From Allantophomopsis cytisporea (Eukaryota; Ascomycota; Leotiomycetes; Phacidiales; Phacidiaceae), in NCBI GenBank assembly GCA_024752435.1, contig CP103020.1, forward strand, positions 248,001 through 312,000: DNA of 64,000 bases. The letters are read 5' to 3'. The notes beneath the pieces were generated by a model that was not told the DNA's origin, did no database searches, and saw only the letters and a program-made list of their open reading frames with translations. Every line of letters begins with the position of its first letter. Position 1 is the first letter of the stretch. Position numbers and translations under genes: made by a program. Of this stretch, positions 11,433-22,460 are shown one piece after another.

Positions 11433-12136
11433 ATGTCTCCATTCACTAAGATATCTCTCCTCATTCTCCTCGCCCCTCTCATTACTGCTCTTCCACACCT
11501 CGCAACCCGCAATGCCACTTGCGATCCTTCTGGCACCGACTTCCAGGCCGTCACCCCATGCGCTGATTTGGCCGGCAAGAACTACTATATCGACCCTCTC
11601 TTTGTTTCTAATCACAGCATCGGCTATGTAAGTATCTCGTATCTGTTATACTTATTCGCCACCAGGACCATGTAACCACGTGCTACACGTCTTGAATATA
11701 TGCGTTGGAGAGACAGTACACGGTTCGTAGTAGAGTGTGGATATGTGCTAACGATATGGTGATGGACAGCTCACATCCGGCGACTTTGTCTCTGTCTCGG
11801 ATTTCTACGAGAAATGCACAGGCGAGTGCGCTGAGAGTGGTCCTATTGGAAAGGCATACTGTCACTCTGCATTCATGGCTTATGGTGGGTTTTCTCATTT
11901 CCATCTCCTCACTTCAAAAATTCACATATCTCACATGTTGTATTCTATGCTTCATGTGGTCTCACAACTGATATTCAACAGGCAAGGTAGACCACATTCA
12001 TGGCTACCCTAAGGACACCAACAACCCATCCTGGTTGTGCCAACTGTTCAGCGCGGAGCTCACCAATAACAACTTTGTTCTGTCTAAAGATAATGGCACC
12101 TGGACAAACGCTGCTGGCTATAACAATGTCTGCTAA
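11433..12136 (+). CDS. Small secreted cysteine-rich protein (effector candidate)
   Basis: Exons 11433-11627, 11770-11884 and 11982-12136 give 154 aa. Residues 1-19 (MSPFTKISLLILLAPLITA) form a clear signal peptide with a likely cut before LPHLATR. The mature protein has seven cysteines (ATCDP, TPCAD, EKCTGEC, AYCHS, WLCQL and the C-terminal NVC) and N-glycosylation sequons (NATC, NHSI, NGTW). I do not recognise the family. Size, secretion and Cys content fit an apoplastic effector or a small secreted antigen-like protein. The reading frame is continuous across both introns, and the protein ends two residues after Asn-Val at a Cys, a common end for disulfide-rich secreted proteins. With seven cysteines one is unpaired unless it dimerises. 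It is isolated from the neighbouring genes. Confidence 0.8.
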
Positions 12137-13960
12137 GTAATTATCTGTTGAGTTGCAGATCGTGCCGAGTATGCGGAGAGCATGAAGCTCGACCACATGT
12201 GTAAGGCTCGACAGTACTTGGCTTCTTTGTGCTTCTGGATGGTGTTTGTAGGACACTTGACTTGTGAGCATCACCAACTCGAGCTGTATTTCTGGGCGCC
12301 TCGAGGGCTGTTTGGAGGTTTGGCTGGCGTTGGGTGGAGATAATGTTTGTACATATAGCTCAATAAAATTGCTTTTGTGTTTATGTTGACCTCTTGGACT
12401 CCTACCCTCTCTTAGACAAGACTGCAACTTTCAACCTCCAAACGCCATATCCTTCACGATCTAACATATGCTTTGTTACCTAAAACATCCTTCTCCGAAA
12501 CCCACTGCCCATCACCTCACCACCCTCCAACACCCCCAAAATGCTAACCACCCACAAACACCCCAAAACCCATACTCCGAAATCTTCATCATACCCTCGC
12601 CCTCTGCCACATCGCTATCTCTCGCAAATGCACCTAATAACTTGAATCCCCAAATTGCACCCATCGAGGCATTCAACACGCGTGAATCAGCTCCGTTCGC
12701 CTCGTTGACAGCGCACAGTACCACAGCTATGGGGAGGTTAGACAAGAAAACCTCCGCCGGTTTCCGCGGGCCATCATTCCCCGAGCTCTCAACGACGCCT
12801 CCATTTCCCAGCCGCGATCCTTCCACGCGCAAACACGTATACGAGAGCCCCAAAGCCGCAAGCCAGGGGGCCGATATTGCTGCGGGACAGTCAGATCACA
12901 TGCCAACACAACTCACTCCCCAACCGCCCTTTTCATTCCTCTACACCACCACCATATCATCCACCAATTTTTTATTATTACTTTGAATGCTTGGAGAGGA
13001 TTACATACGCAATAAAGGAATTCCAATCGGCACGCCGATCACAGGGACAGATCCGGGTGCCAGTATCGGCGTAGATGCGGAGGAGAGTGCGGGTGCGGAT
13101 AGCGGGCTGCGCAGCTTCGCCATGCGGACGAGCTGGTCGAGCACCACTGTGCACTCGCTGTCGTGGTAGCGGGGAATTTTGGCGGTTGTGGGGCGTGAAG
13201 GAATGAGGATCCGGAGTTGTGGGGTTGATTCTGGGGTGCTGAAGATAAGTGGTGTTGTGTTTTGGAATTCGGGGCTGGATTTGAGGTTGGTAGATGACAA
13301 GTATGGTATGATTTGACAGAGCTTGTAAGATAAAGCTCATAGGGTTCAACTGCCTAGATATTAATTTTGTGGTGATGTGGGGATATTTGTGGATTCAATG
13401 GCTTGGTTTAAAGCTTTTCATCCAGCTGCGCGATCAACGACGTCATGGCTGCTCGAACATGAAAATCCGGGGATTTTGCAATTATCGGTACGTGTTAATA
13501 CAGCCTTTGACTAAAAATTGGATGTTTTCATTCTATTCCAGAGATATCGCCTACGTAGAAAGTCCTAGCAATTCCAATTCATTTCAATTCCATGGAAAAT
13601 CAATGTGGCCAATATAATAAATGTTTTAATATTCAATTCAATTATTTGAGATCAGATTAATTCACCTTGATTCAGTTTAATCTATTCAACGAAACTGAAT
13701 TTGAACTCAACTAAACTTCGCACTGTCAATTTCATATTTCGCACACGTATCCATGACCCACTCATCGCTATCTACGAGTGACCCTACTACTACTACCCCA
13801 TTTTGTTTATCACCACTATCAATTTCAATCAACCTCAAATCGAATCTGCACTACCAACCTTTTTCATTAGTTAATTGCAAATTGCCACTAATGCAGCCCG
13901 ATATCCAGATTCATCATCCAAGAGAACCGTAGCATCCATCTTATAGCTTTGCCAGCGGAC
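12137..13960. other. Intergenic region, 1.8 kb, with one doubtful ORF
   Basis: Between the secreted protein and SF1. The only long ORF is at 12468-12986 (listed separately). The 13550-13760 stretch is AT-rich with many near-repeats of TTCAATTC/CAATTCAA. It looks like decayed low-complexity DNA or the 3' flank of SF1. Confidence 0.5.
12468..12986 (+). CDS. Hypothetical protein, doubtful
   Basis: A single-exon ORF of 172 aa begins with ATG at 12468. It is rich in Pro, Ser, Thr and His (for example PSFPELSTTPPFPSRDPSTR), with no domain, signal peptide or membrane segment except the hydrophobic tail FLLLL. C-rich + strand composition could keep such an ORF open by chance, and an antisense ORF (12512-12853) also exists. 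Conservation in relatives or RNA reads would decide; on sequence alone the case for a gene is weak. Confidence 0.22.
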   Translation: MLCYLKHPSPKPTAHHLTTLQHPQNANHPQTPQNPYSEIFIIPSPSATSLSLANAPNNLNPQIAPIEAFNTRESAPFASLTAHSTTAMGRLDKKTSAGFRGPSFPELSTTPPFPSRDPSTRKHVYESPKAASQGADIAAGQSDHMPTQLTPQPPFSFLYTTTISSTNFLLLL

Positions 13961-16122
13961 TTAAGCACCAGGAGGAGGTGGTGGTGGGGGAACGTCGCTT
14001 GGAGGAGGCGGTGGCGCAGCTCCAGGAGGAGGTGGAGGAGGCGCGCTTCCAGAAGGAGGAGGTGGTGGTGGACTTCCAGAAGCACCGGAGTACTGCTGGA
14101 GCAAAGCATCGAGACCAGGCGGGGCAGAGAGGCCAGGTGGAGCAGCAAGACCTGGAGGAGCCATGCCCGGTTGAGGGTAGGCACCATAGCCAGGAGCAGC
14201 ATAACCACCATAGCCGCCATAGGCAGCTGGAGCAGCTGGTGCCTGTTGTTGCCACGGAGCAGCACCGGCTGGTGCGGATGGTGGTGGATAAGCATTCTGC
14301 TGGCCTGAATAGTAGTCGTTGTTGCGGCTGTCACTGCGACGATCACGTGCCCAAGGGGCGGCACCACCGCTGGGGCCATTATCACGTCCACCTCCGTAAC
14401 CACCGTCTCGTTCTCGGTCATCACCACCGCGGTTACGTTGCTGCCATGGGGCAGCAGCACCGGTTGGACCACGTTGCCATGGTTTGACATCGGCACTTGG
14501 GCCAGATGGTGCATCATAGCCTCCTGGTCCAGCCTCGATGCGTGCAGGAGCTGCACCACCTGGCGCGCCGCCAGAGAGTTCTTGCATAAGTTGCTGCGCA
14601 AGTTAGTATTTAATGGTATTGATTTGATAGGGGTCAAGCTTACCTCGTACTCTCTGTCGACAGCATCACCAGCACCAATGCGACCAGCAGCTGGACCACC
14701 CGGCATACCACCAGCAGCAGGGCCATTGCGCCAATCCGCACCACGCTGTCTGTCTGGACAATCTCTTGCCATATGGCCAGCATTTCCACAAACACGACAG
14801 ATAATGTTGGCAGTGAAGTTGCGGGCTTCTGGGCAATCGTACTTGCGATGTCCGATTTGACCACAGTTTTGACAGGCCTGGTTTTCATCATCACGAAGCG
14901 TACCGTTGAGTGCAGCGAGCTCTCGAAGTTGGTTACGCTTGAGCTCGTTCTGACCTTCAGGGATGGATGCAGCCTATCTGATATTAGTATCGAATATCCT
15001 TTCATGGAAGATACAAAAGACTTACAGTTTCAATGACATTATGAATCAACTTCTTTGCCTTGTTAACCTTCTCCTCAGTATCTGCCATGATAAGACAATG
15101 GAGATCCTCCTCTTGGTTGCTGGTGTGGGCTGCATCAGAACGACCCTTTCCTTCCTTGACGGAACCTTTTCCTCGAATGGCGATTTTGGCCTGAGATTCA
15201 GTTTCCATCTTCTTGAGAGTGTTGCCACGAGGGCCAATAAGTAAACCAACTTTAGTAGGGGAGGCTATGTGTTAGTCTTTGATCAAAAGCTTTAAAGCAA
15301 CGTGTGAGTAAATGACGGGTTAGTGATAACAATGCGCCGCATCCACCACCATATGCCGCACACATTGTTACACGAAAGAAAGAGAGAGAGTTTTGGGTAA
15401 GTTAGAAGGGTTAGAGGGTTAGCAATCATACTGAAGTTAATCTCTGGATAGTCATTGACCGGTACGTAAACTTTCTCCTGTGTCTTAGTTGGACGGCGAT
15501 AGTCCTGAGGCGGGTGATAGTTAGGAATGACCTTCATGGCCTTCTCAATAAGCTTGTGACGTTCATCTTCAAGGCGCTTTCTGTAACGGTATTCACGAGT
15601 GTTGACACGTCGACCGAAGTTGTCGTACTGCGGTGGTGGAGATGGTGACCTATTAAGCAGTCAGATAGCGAAATCAATTGCGCGAGATAAGAAAACTTAC
15701 CTGTCACCATCGGCTGGGACAACATCGTTGATTCTGAGCTTCTGACTGATTTCTTCGATACGTAAGTGGAGAGTATAGGCGTCAAGCTGTTCAGCTGTCA
15801 TGTTGGCAGTGATGGCGGTAGTAAGACCCATAAGGCCAGCAGCTTTGTTGTCAGTGGCATCTCCCCAACGATTTCTCTTCTTGCGTCGTCTGGTTCCATC
15901 GGCGGAAGGCTCCTCTGTACAACTATCAATATGTATGCCATAGTTTCGCGCGTACGTAAACTTACCTCTTACAGGACTGCGACCGCGTTTAAGATCCACG
16001 GCCGCTGAAGATTCCCTCTTGGTGGGGCGATCTTCTGCAGGAGGAGTAGCTTCATCGCCACCACGACGACGTCCCAAAGGGATGTTGTTCGACCCAGTAA
16101 TGCCTTGTCCACGCCACGACAT
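13961..16122 (-). CDS. Branchpoint-binding protein (SF1/BBP, Msl5 homologue)
   Basis: Six exons on the minus strand (16122-15966, 15914-15701, 15649-15432, 15249-15026, 14973-14644, 14593-13961) give 591 aa. In order it has an N-terminal basic segment, a helix-hairpin region with LRIEEISQKLR, a KH domain of the STAR/SF1 type with the GPRGNTLKKME loop and RGKGSVKEGKGRSD, two CCHC zinc knuckles (CQNCGQIGHRKYDC and CRVCGNAGHMARDC), and a long Gly/Pro/Ala-rich tail ending in polyproline. The protein binds the intron branchpoint UACUAAC with U2AF in the early spliceosome. Its first intron (51 nt, 15915-15965) is in frame. The third intron (15250-15431) has two in-frame acceptors 15 nt apart; the downstream AAG gives the conserved NFIGLLIGPRG. 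It shares a 0.5 kb divergent promoter with the GST gene. Confidence 0.95.
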
Positions 16123-16621
16123 TGTGATGTTGTTGATGATTGGTATAGTTGTACGAGTCAAAAGAAGATCGAAGGCGCAAGGCTTTCAGTGGAAACGGTC
16201 AAGCCGCGCTATTTTCTAGGCGAGGCTGAAAGACATGAGCACGTGATGGTGAATTCATCTGAGTCAGGTAAGCTGTTTCGTATTACTCAGCTAAACTCTG
16301 ATAGTAATCGTTCTGATTCGATGATTTGAAAGGGTTCTTACATCCTTGCTGTTCTGAAATTCAGATGCATTATTACTAGAACTCTACATGAAGTGATTAG
16401 AATATTTTGGTGTATTTGTTGTGTGATTTATAAGCTCTCAGCGGCGGTGGAACTATCAGCCAATACCGAGCTTCAAAAAGGTCTATGATGTGGAGTTACG
16501 CTACCCCTCCGCGCCCTTATGACATGCTATGCATAAAGTATCATATAATAACGCAGTACATCAGATTATAAAGACCCATCACTGTCCTCTCCCACTCTCC
16601 TACTCGTAAACCAAAAACTTT
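16123..16621. promoter_or_regulatory. Divergent promoter between SF1/BBP and GST
   Basis: 499 bp between opposite start codons. A TATA-like TATAAAG lies at 16567-16573, 49 bp upstream of the GST ATG at 16622, and is the best core-promoter candidate for the + strand gene. No comparable element is clear for SF1. Confidence 0.45.
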
Positions 16622-17609
16622 ATGACCACCCGTCTCTCCCAGATTACTTCACAATTAAAAATGGCCCGTACACCAGATATTCATTTGTATACTACACAGA
16701 CGCCTAACGGCATCAAAATCTCCATCACCCTCGAAGAACTCGGCCTCCCGTACAAGGTGACCAAGATCGATATTTCCAAGAACACGCAGAAAGAGCCATG
16801 GTTCTTGGCCATCAATCCTAATGGCCGCATTCCCGCCATTACAGACACATTCTCTGATGGCAAGACTATCAACTTGTTTGAAAGTGGAGGCATCATGCAA
16901 TACCTTGTAGACGAGTATGACACTGAGTATAAGATCTCGTACCCCAAGGGAACTAGAGAGTACTACGAAACGATCAACTGGGTATATCAAGCTTCCACGC
17001 TCTTATTACCTAACACCATATATCTTACGGATATGAGCTAGCCATTGTTGCAATGTACCTCGTTGAATCTGTGCTAACGTCACATGATAGCTCTTTTTCC
17101 TCAATGCCGGCGTGGGCCCCATGCAAGGCCAGGCAAACCACTTCACACGTTACGCACCAGAGCACATTGAATATGGTGTCAATCGCTACCAGAACGAGAC
17201 CCGCCGTCTATATGGCGTGCTCAATGAGCACCTGAAGAAATCGACCTCTGGATATCTCGTCGGTGACCGTTGCACCATTGCTGATATTGCACACTGGGGT
17301 TGGGTTACTGCAGCATGTAAGTCTTGATTATTAATGACCTATAGCTTGTTTGCTATCTGTAGGGATCGGGTACTTGTGTGTAGCATACTGACAGTGTTAG
17401 TTTGGGCGGGCGTCGACATCAACGAGTTCCCAGCTCTGAAGGAATGGGATGATAGGATGCTGGCAAGACCTGGTGTTGAGAAGGGTAGACATGTTCCTGA
17501 CCCGCACCGCATGAAGGAACTGAGCAAGGATCCAAAGAAGATCGAAGAGCATGCTGCTGGTGGTAGAAAATGGGTTCAGGCTGGAATGGCTGCTGATGCT
17601 AAGAAGTAA
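16622..17609 (+). CDS. Glutathione S-transferase, Ure2-like
   Basis: Exons 16622-16981, 17091-17316 and 17401-17609 give 264 aa (251 if the second ATG at 16661 is used). The N-terminal thioredoxin fold shows LYTTQTPNGIKISITLEELG, INPNGRIPAITD and LFESGGIMQYL, the last being the glutathione-contact ES motif. The all-helical C-terminal domain has LFFLNAGVGPMQGQANHF, YLVGDRCTIADIAHW (the conserved N-capping box and hydrophobic staple region) and GVDINEFPALKEW. These are hallmarks of the fungal Ure2-like GST class, cytosolic enzymes that conjugate or reduce with glutathione. The prion-type Asn-rich extension of yeast Ure2 is absent, so a catabolite-regulator role is unlikely. The start at 16622 versus 16661 cannot be settled; both sit close behind the TATA-like element. 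Confidence 0.93.
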
Positions 17610-18946
17610 TGAGAGAACAGTCGCGATCATACGGAGTAAACAAAAAGGATTAATTGATGATGTATGCAAGTCAGATCTTGCTGAGCTTTGATATGTTATG
17701 TTGAAAATCAGTTGTGTCTGGATCCTTGAATGCAAGCCAGGGATATAAGTGCGAGAACCCATAAAACCACCCTATCAATACATTGGCTTCAAATACTTCT
17801 CAAGATGATATTATTTCGACTGCATTGGCTTCTATTGAGTCCTTGACTTTGTAGACTCGATCAACTATGAGCATGAGTTCTACGCATAAATCTGCCCCGA
17901 ACATCAAATTCACTAAGGAATCTGTTCACGTCGGACTTTGCTTGATCTTGTATTACAAGATAAATCTCAGTCCAAGCATGTAGCATCATCATCATCGTCA
18001 TTAGCTTTGCCATCTCCTTTCAGTCTCGCTGTTGAACTCTATGAGTCGCAATCTATAAGTGTACACCCAAGAAAATGAGATAGCAGCAATTTAAGAAGCG
18101 ACTGATGCTATTTGGTGTTAGAATTAGCCGGCTATTTCTGCAAAAGGGATATACTATCCTTTCCACATATAAGATCTCAGATATTAAAATCCTATATTGT
18201 CATAGGAAACAGTCTAAAAGGATCTCAACATCTTAGTTACCATCGTGTAGACAAGACCTCCTAATAGTATAAATTCTTTCAGCGTTGAAATAGCTTCGCA
18301 AAGTAGCAAACTTGGAGAGATATAAGAGTACTGCTCCATTTGAATACACATCTTCACGCAGAGTTTTATTACAAGAAGTTTTAGCTTCGTACGTCGGGAC
18401 TTACATGTGAGTTTGGATTTATATAGACATGATACTATCGTCACCACAATCAATAGCAAAAGTTTTATATACTGCGTCAGTATGATAAGCTATTTCACTA
18501 CCAAACTTAGCTTTTATATGGCAGACTAAAAAGTATAAAGCGGAATGGATTTCCAACACAGATCGACATCTACTGAAATCGACAGGTTTATTACTTTCGA
18601 TTATGCGTAGCTTGAGATTATTTACGAAAGTTACTCTGATATCGACGTTTTATCGTCATTTACAGATATATCGTCATTCACTATCGTGTCGTCATTTACT
18701 GTCATGTCGTCGTCTCCTGTCGTATCGTCAGATTATATAGATTGTACAAATTTCAATTCATATATCACGTAGGTCTAAGCCGTATAACTTTCAATAAGTC
18801 TTAAGAAAGTAGATAGCGCTACTACGAGACTAGAGATGCTCATAACGAACACAGGCTCTTGCAACCTCCAAATCCTAGATCTAGATTTCAAAACAAGAAA
18901 AGTCAAACGCAAACGGGTATAAAAGCACAATCACCCAATTCCCCTT
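17610..18946. other. AT-rich intergenic region with an 18-nt repeat
   Basis: 1.3 kb between the convergent GST and glycosyltransferase genes. It is AT-rich, has no credible ORF, and includes the degenerate 18-nt repeat described at 18651-18740. Confidence 0.6.
18651..18740 (+). repeat. Degenerate 18-nt tandem repeat
   Basis: Units of 18 nt start TATCGTCATTTAC, TATCGTCATTCAC, TGTCGTCATTTAC, TGTCGTCGTCTCC and then a partial TATCGTCAG. The period is exact although the units differ at several sites, so this is an old minisatellite. It does not lie in an ORF. Confidence 0.7.
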
Positions 18947-20143
18947 TCAATCATTCCCACTCCCCTTAAGCGGCCGTCCCTCATCATCAGTCTCATACCA
19001 CCGCCCCCTAATCTCAACCGCACCCTTCCCAAGCACAGGAGCCTGCAACTCAAAGCCCGCGCCACAAACCGCCTTCCTCTGCACCGCGAAATCCACATAA
19101 AACCCCAGCCACGCCTTCCTCTCCCTACAGTCCTCCTGCAGGCCGCCAAACAATGCCCTCCACCCCCTCGTGCACCTCGGCATCTCCCTCTTCAACACCT
19201 CATTGCTCGCACGAATCCACGGCTTCGGGACAGGCCAGTCGGAGAAATGCACGTACTTGGCCTCAGCGAGCACATGGTCAACATCCCACAGCGCCTTCGG
19301 CGCCTCGGCACCCGCCGCCCCAGATTCCAGATACGGCGCATGATCAGACCGCCGGAACTCGCCCGTGAGTAGATTGTACGGCCGCTGAGGGAGCTTGGTG
19401 ACTTCGTCCGCGAACACACGCGATACAATGTCCATGTCGTATTCATTGGCGGAGGCTCCCTCGATGGCGGTCTCTATGCGCTTGAACGACGAGGCGGACG
19501 GCGTTATCAGCATCAGCTGCGAGGACAGCTCGTGGCCTAGCTTGCCGCCGAAATACGTCCAGGGCATGGCGAGCGATGTGGGTGGGAGGAGGAAGAGCTC
19601 GTCCATGGGCTGGAGAAGGAGGGCGTCATTGTCGAGGGCTAGGATGCGGTCGTAGCTCGTCAGGTTGAAAGCGAGCAGTTTCGTGAAGGAATCTGCCCAT
19701 GTTGCTTGCTGGGCATTTTCTTTCTTGAGGATGGAGATGGGATGGAGGGTTACGGATAAGTCTGTGACTGCTGCTTGGAGGAGACGCGAGATGGGGGTGA
19801 GGGAATATGACTCGGAGTATTCGTCTACTGCGTTGAGGGACCAGTTTGAGGGGTAGAGGAGGACGAGGGAGGCTTTGGTTTGGGTGGTGCGGAGGGTGGT
19901 GAAGAGCATGAGGGCATTGCAGAGGTAGGCGGGTGAGGTCACATATTGGACGTATGCAAAGCGTGTCCAGTCTATGGAGGGGTCATTGAGCGTTGTAGTG
20001 AGGGGTGGGAGGGAGATGATGGAGTCGCTGGGAGAGGCACGTGATAGAAGGTACAGGATTGTAAGGAGGAGGAGGAGAGGGAGGGCGATGCGAGTGTAGG
20101 ATAGTAGGTGATATCGTCGTATATAGTAGACGAATGCCGCCAT
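18947..20143 (-). CDS. Golgi type II glycosyltransferase, GNT1/GT8-like
   Basis: Single exon, 398 aa, ATG at 20141-20143. One N-terminal membrane anchor (ALPLLLLLTILYLLSRA, about residues 20-36) follows a short basic cytoplasmic tail, a type II Golgi topology. The luminal domain has FAYVQYVTSPAYLCNALMLF, the DXD-type metal/nucleotide-sugar motif in RILALDNDALLLQPMDEL (D171-D173), and the C-terminal YVHFSDWPVPKPW and YVDF segments. This set matches the fungal glucose N-acetyltransferase 1 (GNT1)/glycogenin-related proteins that add a sugar to Golgi glycans. The donor sugar and acceptor cannot be read from sequence. Wobble positions in the 3' part are C-rich (C on the + strand). The gene stands alone, convergent with GST. 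Confidence 0.85.
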   Translation of the reverse strand: MAAFVYYIRRYHLLSYTRIALPLLLLLTILYLLSRASPSDSIISLPPLTTTLNDPSIDWTRFAYVQYVTSPAYLCNALMLFTTLRTTQTKASLVLLYPSNWSLNAVDEYSESYSLTPISRLLQAAVTDLSVTLHPISILKKENAQQATWADSFTKLLAFNLTSYDRILALDNDALLLQPMDELFLLPPTSLAMPWTYFGGKLGHELSSQLMLITPSASSFKRIETAIEGASANEYDMDIVSRVFADEVTKLPQRPYNLLTGEFRRSDHAPYLESGAAGAEAPKALWDVDHVLAEAKYVHFSDWPVPKPWIRASNEVLKREMPRCTRGWRALFGGLQEDCRERKAWLGFYVDFAVQRKAVCGAGFELQAPVLGKGAVEIRGRWYETDDEGRPLKGSGND

Positions 20144-20544
20144 CAAGACAGCAATTAGAATATCTTGGACCTAAAATGATGCGAATTCGATCTCATGAGC
20201 CATTGATCTGCCTAGTATGGCATTGTCGTATGAAAGGGAGGCTCTGGAATGTACTTGTCACGTGGGATGCAAGTGGTTGAGGTTGAAGAATAATGAGATT
20301 CGACTCGGCTTGGCTAAAGTCCGAGGTCTCGTTGGCGGCTGCGGCTCGATAAGCTTACCTCGACTCGTTATCTTGACAGTGGATGCGTGTCTTGGACGTT
20401 AAACTTAATTCGGACATAGAAATTTCTGAGCTCTCACCTCGCTTTTTCTCTTCTTTTCTTTTTGTTTTCTTCGTTTATTCCGTAGGATGCGTAGTTTCTT
20501 CACAAGTAGTACATGTCTAACTTTAGATGGACATGACGTCGTGA

Positions 20545-20566
20545 AGTCGAGTCGAGTCGAGTCGAG
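20545..20566 (+). repeat. GTCGA pentanucleotide microsatellite
   Basis: Four consecutive AGTCG/GTCGA units. It lies about 400 bp upstream of the GNT1-like start codon on the far side of its promoter. Confidence 0.75.
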
Positions 20567-21840
20567 ATTGAGAACAGAAGAGCAGAGACAGGACTAAGAG
20601 GAAAATCGAGCGACATTTGCTGTCTCTGTTCATACTCTGCCTATCCATGCTGATAATCCTCCATGATGAAGGCTTCTGTGCTGTGCGTCTTCTTGGCTAC
20701 CGTCAGTCCGTCATACTCCATGTTCGGTTGGGTTGCAGTGCGAAGATCGGGGTGCAGTCTCATGTGCACTTTGAGTTTCACTTCCTGGCTGTGCATATCT
20801 TATTTTAGGGGGTTGGTTGATAGGGCCATATGATCGTCCATTGCGATTTTCAGATTTTCCGTCAGGGCAAGGGATTTACAAGGAACCCACAAGGAATACA
20901 CGACCCCGTACTCGTCACAGCACCACAATTCCTCGTGTACTCCATACCTTTTGGTCCGTTGAACGTTTTCTATTTGCCTTCTCAATCGTACTCTCACTCT
21001 CACGGAAGATTCTTCGGCAGAAGAAACCCTCGTCGCCCTGAGTTGTCCGTCACGACGTTATGGCACGACACTCTCTGACCGTATCTCGTACAAGTTCGTT
21101 CACACAGCCACCAGCCCACAAACAACATCGTATGGTGGAAAGGGACAGGGATCTCATGCATGGGCTGAATCCAGTCACTCATTTTAGTCCGTCGATAGTT
21201 CGCCGCCGTGTCGTACGGAAAGCATACTTTGAGCCTCAACTCACCAAATTTCCGGACATTTGTGCCACTTGTCTGACCCTTCGTTTAACCAACCGAAGTC
21301 AAGTGAAGAGTAGTCGGTCATTAGCAAGGTATCCTGGATACCCGAAGGGACCAGCACAACTCATCTACGGAGAATAGCCATTGACAACGAGTCAAGCACT
21401 CCTTCGGCCGCGCTTGACAGTTGCCGACACCCATTGGCAGGGTAGCTAGACTGCATACAGACGCAGAATTTGCGACTGAGGTTGAAAAGGGCAAAGAGGA
21501 AGTACTGTATGTCTAGGTAATGATACAATAATGAATAGTTAAGGGCTTGTGCAATGCAGCGAACAGCCAAACGTGGAATGCCTCACAGCGTGCATGTCAT
21601 GAAGTACAGGACAGGCCCAGTTTCATTCTCAGTATTTAATATCACACCCTACACAACGTCTGTATGAGGCGGGTAAGCTGATCAACCAAAACGGACAAAC
21701 CTCCGGCTGTGCCTTAGGAACATGTCGTGATGATTATGAACACGACATGTTCATCCGTTGTTTGTGGGTACAGGAGCTATGCAGAGCTCTCTCAATAGAG
21801 GCAGACACACCAGCCATGTGATTAGGGGGCAGAGCAAAGT

Positions 21841-21980
21841 GTGAGAATGCGAGTGAGAGTGAGAGTGAAAGTGAAAATGAGAGTGAAAGTGAAAGTGAAA
21901 ATGAGAGTGAAAGTGAAAGTGGTCTAGTGGAGTGAAATGAGCGAGGGGAGAGACAGAAATGGGAGAGAGAGAGAGAGAGG
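21841..21980 (+). repeat. Purine-strand hexamer repeat (GTGAAA/GTGAGA)
   Basis: About 90 bp of alternating GAGAGT and GAAAGT hexamers with a higher-order block (GAGAGTGAAAGTGAAAAT repeated), followed by (GA)n at 21964-21979. The + strand is almost free of pyrimidines other than the T in each unit. Simple-sequence slippage is the likely origin. Confidence 0.75.
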
Positions 21981-22435
21981 GACATGAGGGAAATGGGAGA
22001 AATGGGGGAAATGGAGGGTCCTTTTGCTGCCAGGCTGCACCGTAGATAAGCTTAAAGCACGGCGCTCGACAACAACCACTGTCTAATTCTCCGCACTATT
22101 CATCTATCTACCCATCAACATGGCAAAATTCATGGAAATGACTCCACATGCGCTTCTCTGCTCATTAAATTTCCCAGACTTGTGAGAGACATGACTACAG
22201 TTACGAATTAGTTAGTCATCCAAATATATGAGGTTATTGCGGCGGTGGTGAATAACAGTTAAGCCATAGGAGCCACCGAGTAGGAGGCTGAGGAGAGGTA
22301 GGTCAGTAGGTAGTAGATTGCTAGGTAGGTAAGGTAAGGTAAGGAGTGAAGGAGGTATTCTCTCGAATATCAAGCAAGACTTATAAGAAAAGACTCCGAA
22401 TGAAATAGGTCCCATAATGAAATTGATAAATCAAT

Positions 22436-22460
22436 AAACAAACAAACAAACAAACAAACC
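22436..22460 (+). repeat. AAAC tetranucleotide microsatellite
   Basis: Six uninterrupted AAAC units, preceded by AATA-type low-complexity sequence. A shorter GGTAA run lies about 95 bp upstream at 22323-22344. Confidence 0.8.

Noticed and set aside
13978..14487. 169-codon plus ORF with many His/Glu
   Set aside because: Shadow of the Gly/Pro-rich tail of SF1/BBP on the other strand.
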